Notes: generated by a model from the letters alone, not told the origin. Positions 8,792 through 16,393 are shown, numbered from the stretch's first letter. The stretch: DNA of 64,000 bases from Rhodococcus sp. BP22 (GCF_014281965.1 NZ_JACFTB010000005.1:403686-467685), one strand, 5' to 3'. Made by a program: numbers and translations.

Positions 8792-8797
8792 TAGACT
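8792..8797 (+). promoter_or_regulatory. Putative leaderless -10 box of the HIT gene
   Basis: TAGACT fits TANNNT and lies 8 nt before the GTG start at 8806. A short hairpin, GCACCG (8772-8777) with CGGTGC (8781-8786), sits just upstream. The transcript may continue into the iron transport genes. Confidence 0.45.
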
Positions 8798-8805
8798 GTC
8801 TCTTT

Positions 8806-9225
8806 GTGAACCCCTATACGATCTTTGCCGAAATCATTGCAGGGAACGCGGAATCGTCTCGCGTCTACGAGGACGACGTGGTCATCGCGTTCATGGACAT
8901 CCGGCCGGTCACGCGTGGGCACGTTCTGGTGGTCCCGAAGAAGCAGGCTCGCTCGTTGGCGGAATTGGATCCGGACACCGGCGGTCGTCTGTTCGTCGTC
9001 GGGCAGAAGATCGCGGCGGCGCTACGGGCGAGCGACCCCCGGTGCGCGGGGGTGAACCTGTTTCTTGCGGACGGTGAAATCGCGGGCCAGGAAATCTTCC
9101 ATGTCCATCTTCATGTCATTCCGCGTACCTCGGGTGACGGATTCGGTCTTCGTGCCCGACCGACTTCCCCCGAACGCGCCGAGCTCGACACCCAGGCTGC
9201 ACATATCGCGAACGCTTTGGGGTAA
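8806..9225 (+). CDS. HIT family protein
   Basis: Second HIT protein of the window, 139 residues: IFAEIIAGNAESSRVYEDD, then RPVTRGHVLVVPKKQARSL, and the triad EIFHVHLHVIPR. The extra C-terminal helix ending in TQAAHIANALG is usual for this subgroup of AMP-lysine/dinucleotide hydrolases. The GTG at 8806 is the only start that gives the full domain. The stop is 7 bp before the first siderophore permease gene, so the two may share a transcript. Any functional link to iron uptake is inference. Confidence 0.88.
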   Translation: MNPYTIFAEIIAGNAESSRVYEDDVVIAFMDIRPVTRGHVLVVPKKQARSLAELDPDTGGRLFVVGQKIAAALRASDPRCAGVNLFLADGEIAGQEIFHVHLHVIPRTSGDGFGLRARPTSPERAELDTQAAHIANALG

Positions 9226-9232
9226 CTGATCC

Positions 9233-10294
9233 ATGCCTGCGGCAACGAAGAAGACCGATGAGGCCGACAGGCTCGAACAATCCGGTGGGCTCGCCGAGAC
9301 GAACTCGCGCCGCGCTCTCGGCCTTCTCGTTCTGCTCGGCGTTCTTGCCGCGATCTGTCTGCTCAGCATCGCGGTCGGCACCAAGTACATTCCGCCGAGC
9401 GAGGTCTGGGATGCACTGTTCCACTTCGACGAGTCGAGCAACCACGTTATTATCCGCGAGATCCGCGTACCGCGAACCGTGCTGGGGTTGATCGTCGGTG
9501 TCGCCCTCGGTGTCAGCGGCGCGCTCATTCAGGCCATGACGCGTAACCCGTTGGCGGACCCGGGCATCCTCGGAGTCAACGCCGGTGCGGCCTTCTTCGT
9601 CGCACTCGCTGTCGGCATGCTCGGATTCACCGGCATCTGGTCCTACATCTGGTTCGCGTTCCTCGGCGCCATTCTCGCGACGGTGGCGGTGTATGCACTT
9701 GGGTCCATGTCACGAGCCGGCGCGACGCCGATCAGGCTCACGCTGTCCGGAATTGCGCTGTCCGCGGTGCTCGGGGGCATCACCTCCGGCATGCTGCTGC
9801 TCGATCCTGATGCGTTCGACAAGATGCGCTTGTGGGGTGCTGGTTCGCTGGCTGGTCGCGGACTGGACATTTCGTTGGCGATCTCGCCGTTCGTCATCGT
9901 CGGTTCGGTGCTCGCACTCGTCATCGCGCGCCCCCTCAATGCCCTTGCGCTCGGAGACGACCTGGCTCGTTCGCTGGGTGCGAAAGCGAACAGCACCCGG
10001 GTGATCGGTGTCGTTGCAGTCACTCTTCTGGCCGGTGCTGCGACGGCGGCCGCAGGTCCGATCGGCTTCGTCGGCTTGATGATTCCGCACATGGTGCGGT
10101 GGTTCGTCGGACCAGATCAGCGATGGATCCTGCTGTACACCGTGGTGGCGGCGCCGTGCCTGCTGCTGCTCTCCGACATCGTCGGGCGACTGGTCATCAG
10201 GCCGGGCGAACTGCAGGTCGGGATCGTCACCGCGTTCGTCGGAGCGCCGGTACTCATCTTTCTCGTGCGCCGCAAGAAAGTCAGTGGGCTGTGA
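9233..10294 (+). CDS. FecCD-type iron-siderophore ABC permease (subunit 1)
   Basis: Inner-membrane permease of the BtuC/FecCD family, 353 residues with about ten hydrophobic segments after a charged N-terminal tail. Characteristic sequence: VWDALFHF, IIREIRVPRTVLGLIVGVALGVSGALIQAMTRNPLADPGILGVNAGA, and near the end GPIGFVGLMIPHMVRWFVGPDQR, the EAA-like loop that contacts the ATPase. It pairs with the following permease (4-bp overlap of stop and start) and ATPase to import a ferric siderophore. The three genes are one operon, possibly starting at the HIT gene 7 bp upstream. Confidence 0.93.
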   Translation: MPAATKKTDEADRLEQSGGLAETNSRRALGLLVLLGVLAAICLLSIAVGTKYIPPSEVWDALFHFDESSNHVIIREIRVPRTVLGLIVGVALGVSGALIQAMTRNPLADPGILGVNAGAAFFVALAVGMLGFTGIWSYIWFAFLGAILATVAVYALGSMSRAGATPIRLTLSGIALSAVLGGITSGMLLLDPDAFDKMRLWGAGSLAGRGLDISLAISPFVIVGSVLALVIARPLNALALGDDLARSLGAKANSTRVIGVVAVTLLAGAATAAAGPIGFVGLMIPHMVRWFVGPDQRWILLYTVVAAPCLLLLSDIVGRLVIRPGELQVGIVTAFVGAPVLIFLVRRKKVSGL

Positions 10295-11352
10295 CGACCG
10301 AGACCGAGGTCGATTTCGGTCGCAGAGTTCGCATTCTTCGCCTTGCCGGCGACAAGCTCAGTGGGCGGGTAGACATCCGCACCGTGGTGGTCTGCTGCCT
10401 TTTGGCGCTCGTATCGCTCGCCGTCGCTGTCCTAGCGCTCGGCTCCGGTGACTACTACATCCCGCCGGGCGAAGTATTGGCTGCGGTGTTTTCCGATGCC
10501 GGGCGGTTCACCGAACTGATCGTCATGCAGTGGCGATTCCCGCGGGTGGCCCTGGCTTTGCTTCTCGGTGGTGCGCTGGGTGTGTCGGGTGCGATTTTTC
10601 AATCGCTGACGCGAAATCCGTTGGGAAGCCCTGACATCATCGGCTTCGACACCGGCTCGTATACCGGTGCGCTGATCGTCATCCTCGCGCTGGGAGGTGG
10701 CTACTATCCCACCGGTGTGGGCGCCTTCGTCGGCGGGATCTCCACTGCTGCAGTGGTGTACGTCCTCGCTTTCAAACGTGGAGTGCAAGGTTTTCGGCTG
10801 ATCATCGTCGGAATTGCGATCAGTGCGATCCTGGCTTCGGTCAACACCTGGTTGATCGTCAAAGCCGATCTCTCCGATGCGCTGGCCGCCGCTGTGTGGG
10901 GCGCGGGGACTCTCAACGGCCTCAGCTGGGGGCAGGTACGTCCGGTGGTGATCGTGTTGGTCGTTCTCACACCACTACTGGCTGTTTTCGCGGGGCGTCT
11001 ACGGATGCTCGAGATGGGCGACGACGCCGCGAAAGCGCTCGGTATCCGGGCGGAGCCGACGCGGCTGATACTCATCGTTCTCGGCGTGGCGCTGACTGCG
11101 CTCGTCACGGCCGTAGCCGGTCCGATCTCGTTCATCTCGCTCGCTGCGCCGCAGCTGGCACGACGGTTGACCAAGACCGCGGGTGTCGCGCTGATTCCCT
11201 CGGCGGTGATGGGCGCATTGCTACTGCTCGTCAGTGACTATGCCGCGCAGCGCATATTCGCGCCGACGCAGTTGCCGGTCGGTGTCGTGACAGTGTCCAT
11301 CGGTGGGGCATATTTCGTATGGTTGTTGGCTCGGGAAGGTAGAAAACAGTGA
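10291..11352 (+). CDS. FecCD-type iron-siderophore ABC permease (subunit 2)
   Basis: Second BtuC/FecCD permease, 353 residues from the GTG at 10291, whose GTGA overlaps the stop of the first permease. A longer upstream frame exists but lies over the first permease and is not coding. Conserved blocks: IVMQWRFPRVALALLLGGALGVSG, SLTRNPLGSPDIIGFDTGS, and GPISFISLAAPQLARRLT for the ATPase contact. Heterodimeric permeases like this are typical of catecholate and mixed siderophore importers in actinobacteria. The stop overlaps the ATPase start by 4 bp, which indicates translational coupling. Confidence 0.93.
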   Translation: MTTETEVDFGRRVRILRLAGDKLSGRVDIRTVVVCCLLALVSLAVAVLALGSGDYYIPPGEVLAAVFSDAGRFTELIVMQWRFPRVALALLLGGALGVSGAIFQSLTRNPLGSPDIIGFDTGSYTGALIVILALGGGYYPTGVGAFVGGISTAAVVYVLAFKRGVQGFRLIIVGIAISAILASVNTWLIVKADLSDALAAAVWGAGTLNGLSWGQVRPVVIVLVVLTPLLAVFAGRLRMLEMGDDAAKALGIRAEPTRLILIVLGVALTALVTAVAGPISFISLAAPQLARRLTKTAGVALIPSAVMGALLLLVSDYAAQRIFAPTQLPVGVVTVSIGGAYFVWLLAREGRKQ

Positions 11353-12152
11353 CCGGAAAGAAGCCGCGCTTGCATGCGGACGACGTCACGATCGGATACG
11401 ACAAGCGCATCGTCAGTGAGGGGCTGACCGTCGAGATTCCGGACGGTAAGTTCACCGTCATCGTCGGTCCCAACGCGAGTGGCAAATCGACGCTGCTCCG
11501 TGCACTGTCGCGGTTGTTGAAACCGACGGTCGGGACGGTACTTCTGGACGGCAAAGCGATCTCGACGTATCCGGCCAAGGAAGTTGCCCGACGCCTCGGG
11601 CTGCTACCGCAGACGTCCATCGCGCCGGACGGTATCTCGGTGGCGGATCTCGTTGCACGCGGCCGTTATCCGCATCAGAAGCTGATCAGACAATGGTCGA
11701 GGGACGACGAGGCTGCTGTCGTGTTCGCGATGAACGCGACCGGCGTGAGCGACCTCTCCGGACGGTTGGTGGACGAGTTGTCCGGAGGGCAGCGTCAGCG
11801 AGTGTGGGTGGCAATGGTTCTCGCCCAGCAAACACCGTTGATGTTGCTCGACGAACCGACGACGTTTCTCGATATCGCGCACCAGATCGACCTTCTCGAT
11901 TTGTGCGCGCAACTCAATCGAGATCAGGGCACCACGATGGTCGCTGTGCTGCACGATCTCAATCATGCCTGCCGCTACGCCGATCACATCATCGCGATGA
12001 AGGACGGCGCGGTGGTCACTCGCGGTAATCCTTCGGAGGTCATCACCGCGGAGCTGGTGGAGGCGGTCTTCGGACTGCCTTGTCGCATCATCGAGGACCC
12101 GGAGTCGCACACACCGTTGGTCGTTCCGCTCGCGCGCCCACGACCCTCGTGA
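11349..12152 (+). CDS. Iron-siderophore ABC transporter ATPase (FepC/FecE type)
   Basis: Cytoplasmic ATPase of 267 residues for the two permeases before it. Walker A is VGPNASGKSTLLRAL, the signature is ELSGGQRQRVWVAMVLAQQ, Walker B is PLMLLDEPTTFLDIAHQ, and the switch is LHDLNHACRYADHI. The order and the HQIDLLDL helix fit the FepC/FhuC subfamily. It starts with a GTG overlapping the permease stop by 4 bp and closes the operon. The receptor lipoprotein is encoded separately, 278 bp downstream, behind its own iron box. Confidence 0.95.
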   Translation: MTGKKPRLHADDVTIGYDKRIVSEGLTVEIPDGKFTVIVGPNASGKSTLLRALSRLLKPTVGTVLLDGKAISTYPAKEVARRLGLLPQTSIAPDGISVADLVARGRYPHQKLIRQWSRDDEAAVVFAMNATGVSDLSGRLVDELSGGQRQRVWVAMVLAQQTPLMLLDEPTTFLDIAHQIDLLDLCAQLNRDQGTTMVAVLHDLNHACRYADHIIAMKDGAVVTRGNPSEVITAELVEAVFGLPCRIIEDPESHTPLVVPLARPRPS

Positions 12153-12162
12153 TGGATGTCGG

Positions 12163-12264
12163 TCATGCTCGCAGCGTGGCACCGCCGTCGACGTAGAGCG
12201 ATTGCATGGTGATGTGGCGGGCTCGATCCGACAGTAGAAACTCGACAGCGTCGGCTCGGGAAGC
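12163..12264 (-). pseudogene. 3' relic of a 2,3-dihydro-2,3-dihydroxybenzoate dehydrogenase (EntA/DhbA) gene
   Basis: Read on the minus strand, about 33 codons end in AVEFLLSDRARHIT, then MQSLYVDGGATLRA and a stop. This matches the C-terminal end of short-chain dehydrogenases of the EntA/DhbA type (compare the ending of E. coli EntA, SDLASHITLQDIVVDGG). Nothing upstream in this frame resembles the Rossmann fold, so the first roughly 220 codons are missing. EntA makes 2,3-dihydroxybenzoate, the catechol of many siderophores. Its relic beside a siderophore importer suggests that a biosynthetic gene was lost here. Confidence 0.6.
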
Positions 12265-12282
12265 CCGTAACCCCATTTTTGC

Positions 12283-12301
12283 GTAGGTTAGGCTAAGTTT
12301 A
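12283..12301 (+). promoter_or_regulatory. IdeR/DtxR-like iron box upstream of the receptor gene
   Basis: GTAGGTTAGGCTAAGTTTA agrees at 15 of 19 positions with the IdeR/DtxR consensus TTAGGTTAGGCTAACCTAA. It lies about 130 bp before the substrate-binding lipoprotein gene, where iron-bound IdeR would repress transcription when iron is plentiful. Confidence 0.75.
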
Positions 12302-12353
12302 TTTTCTGACGGCTGGTGTCGAAGCTTCTGCGGGACGAGTGAAGATGCCCGGC

Positions 12354-12393
12354 CCGGCCGCGAACACCGCGTGCCGGCCGCGAACACCGCGTG
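12354..12393. repeat. Two tandem 20-bp units in the receptor 5' leader
   Basis: CCGGCCGCGAACACCGCGTG occurs twice in direct succession (12354-12373, 12374-12393) and is followed by a partial CCGG. It lies between the iron box and the start of the substrate-binding protein. A slippage-prone tract in the 5' UTR is possible. Confidence 0.9.
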
Positions 12394-12430
12394 CCGGTTA
12401 CGATCGACGATCTCGAAAGGGTCTACCTCA

Positions 12431-13432
12431 GTGTCTGATTCACAATTTCGACGGCGTGGTCTTCGCATATTTGCCACCGCATCGGTGGCATTCGTAGCGC
12501 TAGGGCTGGCTTCGTGCAGCTCCGAGCGCTCGAGCGAGGACGCCTCGGGTACCGAGACGCGAGTGGTCTCCACCGACAAGGGCGACATCACGGTGCCTGC
12601 CGAGCCACAAAAGATCGCCGTGCTGTCGGCAGGCCTAGCCGGCTACCTGTTCACACTCGATGCCCCCATCGCGATCACCGACACCAGGCTGCTCGGCGTG
12701 ACGAACCTCGACGGTGGCTTCCCGCCACAGTGGGCGGAGAAGGCAGAAATGCAGGGCACGCAAGAATTGCCTGCTGGTGAAGCGCTGAACATCGAAGCAC
12801 TCGCCGCGGCCGAACCCGATCTGATCATCGGTGGCGGCCAGGGAATCTCTGCTGTTCAGGCGAACGAGTCCTACGACCAGCTCAGCAATATCGCCCCGAC
12901 AGTATTGATTTCGTCCTCGCTCGCAACGTGGCAGGAACAGCTCACCGCGGTCGCCGAGGCCGCCGGCGAGAGCGACAAGGTCGACGGTCTGCTGCAGGCC
13001 TACGAAGACAAGGTCGCCGCGGTGAAGGACTCGATCACCATTCCAGCGACACCCGTGTCGTACTTCCTGTCGCTGGCTACCGATGAACCCGCGTTCATCC
13101 CACAGAGCGCCACATTGCCCACGCTGCTCTCAGCCGTCGGTTTCGAGCCGGACGACGTGATCACCAAGGCGAACAACCCCGAACTGTACGGCTCGGGTGA
13201 CTCGTTCATCATCAGCAACGAGCTGTTGGCGCCGGTAGGCAGCGCCCCGGCTATGTTCGTCGTCCCAGTCGCCGGACGCACTCTCGCAGAGCTACAACAG
13301 GATCCGCTGTACGTCGGTCTGCCCGCGTTCGCCGGTAACAAGGTCTACGAACTGCCTGCCACCAGCTACCGTCCGGACTACGACGGGGTGATGGCAACTC
13401 TGGACCAGGTCCAGGAGATGTTCACCGAATAG
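12431..13432 (+). CDS. Iron-siderophore ABC transporter substrate-binding lipoprotein
   Basis: Extracytoplasmic siderophore receptor, 333 residues. A twin-Arg-like FRRRG and a hydrophobic stretch lead to the lipobox LGLASC, so Cys about 29 should be lipidated and anchor the protein to the membrane. The rest is a FecB/FepB periplasmic-binding fold: KIAVLSAGLAGYLFTLD, EALAAAEPDLIIGG, IAPTVLI, and the C-terminal GNKVYELPATSYRPDYDG. The GTG at 12431 has a good ribosome site (GAAAGGG, 10 nt upstream); an upstream ATG at 12371 would spoil the signal peptide. An iron box lies upstream. It serves the importer encoded before it. Confidence 0.93.
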   Translation: MSDSQFRRRGLRIFATASVAFVALGLASCSSERSSEDASGTETRVVSTDKGDITVPAEPQKIAVLSAGLAGYLFTLDAPIAITDTRLLGVTNLDGGFPPQWAEKAEMQGTQELPAGEALNIEALAAAEPDLIIGGGQGISAVQANESYDQLSNIAPTVLISSSLATWQEQLTAVAEAAGESDKVDGLLQAYEDKVAAVKDSITIPATPVSYFLSLATDEPAFIPQSATLPTLLSAVGFEPDDVITKANNPELYGSGDSFIISNELLAPVGSAPAMFVVPVAGRTLAELQQDPLYVGLPAFAGNKVYELPATSYRPDYDGVMATLDQVQEMFTE

Positions 13433-13479
13433 GACGATTCGGTCCGAAATTACTTCACCGAACAACGAGGGAAAACACT

Positions 13480-13548
13480 GTGCTCACCCGTGAGACCGTC
13501 ATCGGCGATATCGCCACCGCCCTGGACCGGCCGGTCTGCGAGTACTGA
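13480..13548 (+). CDS. 22-residue mini-ORF, possible gene relic
   Basis: A GTG-started frame of 22 codons follows a convincing ribosome site (GAGGGA, 7 nt before). It begins MLTRETVIGDIATALD and then runs out of frame to RPVCEY and a stop. The first 16 residues look like the start of a phosphopantetheine carrier domain, for example the aryl-carrier part of siderophore synthetases, but they are too few to prove it. It may be a truncated biosynthetic gene or a translated leader for the reductase fusion 26 bp downstream. I cannot choose between these. Confidence 0.35.
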   Translation: MLTRETVIGDIATALDRPVCEY

Positions 13549-13574
13549 ACAGTTCTACGAGAGAGGGATATTCG

Positions 13575-15425
13575 ATGGTGGCGACTGTCCGCGAGGTCGA
13601 GGTTTTTCCGATTTGCATACGAGAACTGGACGTTCTACGGGTAGAGGACATCACCCCGGGAATGCGTCGAGTGATCGTCGGGGGTCCCTCGATGAATCGC
13701 CACGTTCGCGACGGCGTCGAGCTTCCGCCGGTACGTACCCGAGGCTTCGACGACGACGTCAAGATTCTGCCCGTCGACCCAGCGACCGGCACCCTGCCGT
13801 TCACGGTTCCGGTGAACTCCGACAACGGGACGGTCGACTGGCCGGCCGGCTCGTTCCAGTACAGCCGGACGTACACCGTGCGCCGCTTCGACGAGGAAAA
13901 CCGTGAGATGGCACTGGACTTCGCGATGCACGATGGTGGGCTGGCAGCAGGCTGGGCATACGGGGTGCAGGCGGGGGAGAAGATCCTCATCGCCGGGCCC
14001 AAACATTCTTCGTCGCTGCCGCGTGGGGTGGATTGGATGCTGATCGCCGGAGACGAGACCGCGCTGCCTGCCATCGCGCATTGCCTGGAGAAGCTGCCGG
14101 CAGATCTGCCGGCCACGGTGGTGATCGAGGTGGCCGAGCCTTCGCATCGCCAGGAACTCTTCTCCGCGGCTTCGGTGGACATCACCTGGCTGTACCGCTC
14201 GGAGAGCGACGGCCAGTCGCGGATGGTGGCCACTGTGCAGGCCGCGCGGTGGCGTCCAGGCCAGCCGTATCTCTGGGTTGCAGGTGAGGCGTCGACCATC
14301 AGGCCTTTACGTCGATGGGCCAAGCAGGACAAGCAGATCCCGAAGCAGTTCGTCGAGATCGCCGGATACTGGCGTTCTCGTGAGACGTCCGCGGTGGCTG
14401 CGGGTCAACCTGTGCTCGATCCCGCAGGTGAGCCGGGCCCCGACGAACGACTCCATGAAATGTCGGAACTACTGCCACCTTTCGCTATTCGTACCGCGGT
14501 GACAGTGGGTATCTTTGCCGCCGTCGACGGCGGCAAAGATACTGCGGGTGCCATTGCAGCGGAATGCGCGACGCATCCGGGTGCGACGGCGAAGCTGCTG
14601 CGACATCTCGTGCTGATGGATCTCTTGAGCCACGACGACGGCCGCTACACCCTCACCGAGATGGGATCCATCCTGGCCGATCAGGACACCTTCGCCAGCC
14701 AGGCATTGCACTTCGACAAGATCCATACTCGTCTCGATCTGGCGTTCCTCGGATTGCTCGAATCGGTTCGGACGGGGTTGCCCGCAGCCGCGCACAGCTT
14801 CCTCGACAAGAAAGCCGATGAGAGCTTCATCGAAGACTTCCACGAGGAGTCCGCGTTCGGAGCGGTGTACCGCGCCCCGGCGTTGCCGGACGCGGTGGAC
14901 CTCGAGGACGTAAAGTCCGTCGCGATTTACGGCGAAGGCGCCGGGGTGTACGCCGATACGCTGGCACGTGTGCGTCCGGAACTGTCGATATCTCTCGTCG
15001 GGCTTCCGGCCTTGAACGCCAGAAACCTCGGTGACGTCGCGGAGACACGTCGGGACGGGATCACCCGCGTCGACGCCAGCGAGTTCGCAGCTTTGGCAGC
15101 ACCCGTCGACTTGGTGATCGCTGTCGACGTCCTCGACACGCATCCGGACTCCGACGCTCTGCTGCTGTTGCGCACCCTCGGGGCATCCGCCGCGCGAGTC
15201 GTGCTGATCACCGATCTACTCGATCCGTCGACGACAGACGATCACGATACCGAGGAGGACCTGCTGCGGCTGTGTCTCTACGGCGCCGGGCGTCGTACCG
15301 AAGCGGAGGTGTGCGCGTTGGTAACCGAATCCGGAGGTGGATCCGCACTGGTGGGGTCATTGGGGTGGGGGTCGACGGTGTTGGAGTTCGCGGCACCCCT
15401 GTACGAAAGCAACAGGGTAGGCTAG
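13575..15425 (+). CDS. Siderophore-interacting protein fused to a degenerate O-methyltransferase-like domain
   Basis: A 616-residue fusion. Residues 18-270 form a ViuB/SIP-type ferric-siderophore reductase: VEDITPGMRRVIVGG, the FAD motif SRTYTVRRFD (97-106), LDFAMHDGGLAAGWA, WMLIAGDETALPA and WVAGEASTIRPLRRW. Residues 300-606 follow class I small-molecule O-methyltransferases: a dimerisation-type helical part (TVGIFAAVDGG to LLRHLVLMDLL), then a Rossmann-like part. The SAM loop, usually DxGGGxG, reads IYGEGAGVY (451-459), and the catalytic LHDW region reads LDTHPDS (520-526), so the domain is probably inactive. The start has GAGAGGGA upstream. An iron box overlaps the stop. Its role may be siderophore binding or allosteric control. 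Confidence 0.8.
   Translation: MVATVREVEVFPICIRELDVLRVEDITPGMRRVIVGGPSMNRHVRDGVELPPVRTRGFDDDVKILPVDPATGTLPFTVPVNSDNGTVDWPAGSFQYSRTYTVRRFDEENREMALDFAMHDGGLAAGWAYGVQAGEKILIAGPKHSSSLPRGVDWMLIAGDETALPAIAHCLEKLPADLPATVVIEVAEPSHRQELFSAASVDITWLYRSESDGQSRMVATVQAARWRPGQPYLWVAGEASTIRPLRRWAKQDKQIPKQFVEIAGYWRSRETSAVAAGQPVLDPAGEPGPDERLHEMSELLPPFAIRTAVTVGIFAAVDGGKDTAGAIAAECATHPGATAKLLRHLVLMDLLSHDDGRYTLTEMGSILADQDTFASQALHFDKIHTRLDLAFLGLLESVRTGLPAAAHSFLDKKADESFIEDFHEESAFGAVYRAPALPDAVDLEDVKSVAIYGEGAGVYADTLARVRPELSISLVGLPALNARNLGDVAETRRDGITRVDASEFAALAAPVDLVIAVDVLDTHPDSDALLLLRTLGASAARVVLITDLLDPSTTDDHDTEEDLLRLCLYGAGRRTEAEVCALVTESGGGSALVGSLGWGSTVLEFAAPLYESNRVG
14509..14542. repeat. 34-bp perfect palindrome inside the fusion gene
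   Basis: GTATCTTTGCCGCCGTC (14509-14525) is the exact reverse complement of the next 17 bases, GACGGCGGCAAAGATAC (14526-14542). It encodes the GIFAAVDGGKDT stretch at the start of the methyltransferase-like domain. No mismatch interrupts it. Confidence 0.95.
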
Positions 15426-15430
15426 CCTAC
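15412..15430. promoter_or_regulatory. IdeR/DtxR-like iron box overlapping the fusion gene stop
   Basis: ACAGGGTAGGCTAGCCTAC contains the perfect dyad GTAGGCTAGCCTAC and agrees at 14 of 19 positions with the IdeR consensus. It overlaps the TAG stop (15423-15425) and lies 31 bp before the second siderophore-interacting gene, so that gene probably has its own iron-controlled promoter. Confidence 0.6.
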
Positions 15431-15460
15431 GCAAATGGTCATCGTGGCGAGGGTGAAGAA

Positions 15461-16354
15461 ATGAGTGAAGGCGAACTCGGCTTCTACTATGCAGACGTAG
15501 TAGGCGTCGAACAGCTCACCACGCACATGGTGCGGGTGACGTTCGGCGGTGAGCACCTGGCCCGGTACGAGGGCATCGGTGCACCGGACGAATGCGTCGC
15601 CGTCTACTTCCCGCGCAGCGGTGAAACCGCCCCGCCGCCGATGACCGAGGTCGACGGAGTCTGGTGGTACCACGGAATCGAAGACGTCCCCGACGGTCGT
15701 AACTACACGGTCCGGCGGTTGAACAGCGCCGCGGGCGAGCTGATCATCGACTTTGTCGCACACGACGGGGGAGTCGCGGCCACCTGGGCGCTGCAGGCAA
15801 CCGTCGGCCAACGGGTGCTGCTGGCGCGTCCGCGATCCTGGTACCGCGTTCCGGCCGACGTCCAATGGCAACTCCTCGTCGCCGACATGACCGGACTCCC
15901 CGCGCTCGGACGCATCATCGAGGAACTTCCGGCCGGTGCCCGAGCTCACGCAGTCGTAGAGGTCCTCGAGCGGGGCGACATCCAAAGTTTCGACACCGCA
16001 GCATCCGTCACCTACGACTGGCGCATCGGTTCCGGAAACGGTGACTGCGCAAGCGTTCTCGACGAAGCCGTACGTAACTACGAACTACCCGAAGGCGTCG
16101 GATACGTGTGGTTCGCAGGTGAGGCCGCATCTTCGCGGGTAGTACGCAAGTACTTCCGCAAGGACCGAGGTTTCGACATCGCGCACTTCCACATCATCGG
16201 ATACTGGCGCGCGCGATCCGAACAGTGGCTCGAGAAGTACAAGAAATACCAGGGCGAGGCACTGGCGCTCTACAACAGCGTCATCGAGGCCGGCCGCACC
16301 GAACAAGAGGCGAGCGAGGAATTCGACGCCATGCTCGAGCGCGTCGGGTTGTAG
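15461..16354 (+). CDS. Siderophore-interacting protein (FAD-dependent ferric-siderophore reductase)
   Basis: A stand-alone SIP/ViuB-type flavoprotein of 297 residues that should reduce Fe(III) in the imported siderophore and release Fe(II) in the cytoplasm. Landmarks: QLTTHMVRVTFGGEHL, the FAD motif GRNYTVRRLN, IIDFVAHDGGVAATWA, WQLLVADMTGLPALGRIIEELP, VWFAGEAASSRVVRKY and IIGYWRARSEQW. The ATG at 15461 follows GAGGGTGAAGAA; the much longer upstream frame overlaps the fusion gene. A nine-residue frame (15435-15464) overlaps the start codon as ATGA. An iron box lies 31 bp upstream. It is clearly related to the N-terminal half of the fusion protein. Confidence 0.92.
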   Translation: MSEGELGFYYADVVGVEQLTTHMVRVTFGGEHLARYEGIGAPDECVAVYFPRSGETAPPPMTEVDGVWWYHGIEDVPDGRNYTVRRLNSAAGELIIDFVAHDGGVAATWALQATVGQRVLLARPRSWYRVPADVQWQLLVADMTGLPALGRIIEELPAGARAHAVVEVLERGDIQSFDTAASVTYDWRIGSGNGDCASVLDEAVRNYELPEGVGYVWFAGEAASSRVVRKYFRKDRGFDIAHFHIIGYWRARSEQWLEKYKKYQGEALALYNSVIEAGRTEQEASEEFDAMLERVGL

Positions 16355-16393
16355 GCGACTCCGTCGTATCTGCGTCTGAGAGATACTCACTGC

